DNA of 64,000 bases, from positions 434,001-498,000 of the forward strand of contig NZ_JAJSAR010000001.1 in the NCBI RefSeq assembly GCF_021729085.1, written 5' to 3'. The translations under genes and the position numbers were made by a program. The notes under the pieces were generated by a model. It had not been told where the DNA came from. It saw nothing but the letters and a program-made list of their open reading frames with translations, and ran no database searches. The DNA is from Pseudohongiella sp. O18 (lineage in GTDB: Bacteria; Pseudomonadota; Gammaproteobacteria; Pseudomonadales; Pseudohongiellaceae). Positions 62,954 through 64,000 of this stretch are shown here, piece by piece (position 1 is the first letter of the stretch; each line of letters opens with the position of its first letter).

Positions 62954-63893
62954 GACCCTCAGTATTTATGGTCAGGCGACGGGTCTCTGGACCAGCTGGG
63001 TCTGGTTCTGGCTGTTTCACGGTGTTGCTGCAGCCGCGTATACACTCGCCTGTTTCAGACTGCTACCGGAGGAGTACAAGCGACCGACATTGCAGTCTGT
63101 TCTGTTTATTTCCGTGATCTCGCTGGCAATGCCGGTCGCCGGCATGATTGGCCTGACAATGCTTTACGTTGTGCTCGCCAACTGGCCGAGAAAACCGACG
63201 AACATCCTGTGGCGCCGGGCGGATCACATCGAGTTGCCATCCGAGGCGCAGACAATCACAACCTCCATGTTTGGTGTGGCAGGCCTGAAAGACATTCTGC
63301 TTTATCACCCCGACCCGGAGCGCCGGCTGGCAGCCGTCAAGGCCTGTCGATACATTCCAAACCGTGATGCCCTTCCGCTATTCCGGCTGGCAGTTACCGA
63401 CAAGGAGGACGACATTCGATTGCTGGCGTTTTCCTTTATCGACAGAATGGAGAACACCCTTACCAAAAAAATTAATACCCTGAAAGTAAAACTGGAAAAG
63501 TCGGAGACGGCGTCGACACTGGTACAACTCGGCGAATTGTACTGGGAGTTTTACTATCTCGGGCTGAGCGATGGAGCAATCACCAGAAACTACCTTGAAT
63601 CTGCCCATATTTATTTTGACAAAGCCGCCGCTCTGGACCCGCGAGGTCAGATATACATCAAACTGGGACGCGTTCACCTGGCACTGGGGAATCTGGATGA
63701 GGCGGAAATGTGTTTTGAGAATGCGATAGCCGCGGGCTCGGATCGCGATTCGATTGCCCTGTACCGTGCCGAAATCGCCTTCAAGCGACGCGAGTACGGC
63801 AAGATAGACGATCTGTTATGCAAGTGCAGCGGCGGCCCCGATGGTGAGCACAGCGAAGAACTACAGGAGTACTGGTGTGTCTCAGCAAAGTGA
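62916..63893 (+). CDS. pelE: Pel assembly protein PelE
   Basis: A 325-residue inner-membrane protein with two or more N-terminal helices (TILLILITLITETLSIYG, FWLFHGVAAAAYTLACF, FISVISLAMPVAGMIGL) followed by a cytoplasmic TPR-type part (IYFDKAAALDPRGQIYIKLGRVHLALGNLDEAEMCFENAIA). PelE is thought to hold PelD, PelF and PelG together. I chose GTG 62916, which has GGAG spaced 6 bases upstream, over the TTG at 62904. It overlaps pelD by 38 bases and pelF overlaps it, so the three are coupled. Confidence 0.93.
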   Translation: MTILLILITLITETLSIYGQATGLWTSWVWFWLFHGVAAAAYTLACFRLLPEEYKRPTLQSVLFISVISLAMPVAGMIGLTMLYVVLANWPRKPTNILWRRADHIELPSEAQTITTSMFGVAGLKDILLYHPDPERRLAAVKACRYIPNRDALPLFRLAVTDKEDDIRLLAFSFIDRMENTLTKKINTLKVKLEKSETASTLVQLGELYWEFYYLGLSDGAITRNYLESAHIYFDKAAALDPRGQIYIKLGRVHLALGNLDEAEMCFENAIAAGSDRDSIALYRAEIAFKRREYGKIDDLLCKCSGGPDGEHSEELQEYWCVSAK

Positions 63894-64000
63894 TGTCTGC
63901 CTGATGCTGGAGGGCACCTATCCTTACGTGCGCGGCGGTGTGTCGAGCTGGGTGCACCAGCTTATTCAGGGCATGCCGCACCTCAGCTTCTATCTGGTAT
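63877..64000 (+). CDS. pelF: Pel glycosyltransferase PelF (partial; runs off window)
   Basis: Only the first 41 residues are inside the window. GTG 63877 with AGGAG upstream gives a GT4-type start: QQSDVCLMLEGTYPYVRGGVSSWVHQLI, where the glycine-rich YVRGGVSSW loop is a hallmark of PelF. This cytoplasmic enzyme polymerises Pel from UDP-sugars. It overlaps the end of pelE. Length beyond the window cannot be seen; pelG is expected to follow. Confidence 0.9.
   Translation, partial: MSQQSDVCLMLEGTYPYVRGGVSSWVHQLIQGMPHLSFYLV

Overview
The window looks like chromosome of a marine-type gammaproteobacterium near the Pseudomonadales/Cellvibrionales. The housekeeping half (about 28-64 kb) holds GltBD, a proC-yggT-metX-metW-rdgB-hemW block in the order seen in Pseudomonas relatives, and a canonical pel exopolysaccharide operon. 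No rRNA, tRNA, transposase or CRISPR was found.

Region 1 (1-3.7 kb): the start of a serine beta-lactamase-like hydrolase, a small helical-bundle protein, a YegS-type lipid kinase, a three-gene ECF sigma operon (DUF6249 membrane protein, sigma factor, small membrane protein) and a small secreted protein.

Region 2 (about 3.7-28.2 kb): a large array of integron gene cassettes, all read on the minus strand. I placed 37 attC-like sites, 33 well formed. Each lies just after its gene and carries a plus-strand left core such as (A/G)NNTAAC and a right core GTTRNNY around an imperfect palindrome. No integron integrase is encoded here, including at the right edge where cassette orientation would place it. 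The array is therefore best described as a CALIN (attC cluster lacking an integrase) or the integrase-distal part of a sedentary integron. Cargo includes acetyltransferases, VOC proteins, a K+ channel-like protein, a RibD/DHFR-like protein, an HD phosphohydrolase, a methyltransferase, small membrane proteins and lipoproteins, and a WapI-type immunity protein. Cassettes at 13.8 kb and 16.7-21.0 kb look like phage-defence effectors: an Abi-like helical protein, a trypsin-like protease, a HEPN/Toprim-type protein, a TIR/deoxyribosyltransferase-like protein and an Mrr-like nuclease. One cassette is present twice (12.1 and 23.4 kb). Decayed cassettes lie near the left end (GNAT remnant 5.25 kb, VOC remnant 5.8-6.0 kb).

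Region 3 (28.2-39 kb): minus-strand chromosomal genes. These are two GFA-type zinc proteins, an ABM monooxygenase, a periplasmic redoxin, a DUF2007 protein, a LysE exporter, the DEAD-box helicase DeaD, GlpQ, a large DUF5916-type outer-membrane protein, and a cytochrome b with a partner protein. A 51-residue plus-strand membrane peptide lies among them.

Region 4 (39-54.3 kb): plus-strand gltB-gltD (glutamate synthase) ending at a strong terminator, an ABC-2 exporter pair, an AI-2E family permease, then proC, yggT, metX-metW (methionine entry), rdgB and hemW with short or overlapping junctions.

Region 5 (54.5-64 kb): pelA-pelB-pelC-pelD-pelE and the start of pelF. PelA keeps hydrolase and deacetylase residues, PelB and PelC form the outer-membrane export path, and PelD keeps the RxxD and downstream Arg of the c-di-GMP site at the positions known from P. 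aeruginosa PelD, so biofilm polysaccharide export here is probably c-di-GMP controlled.
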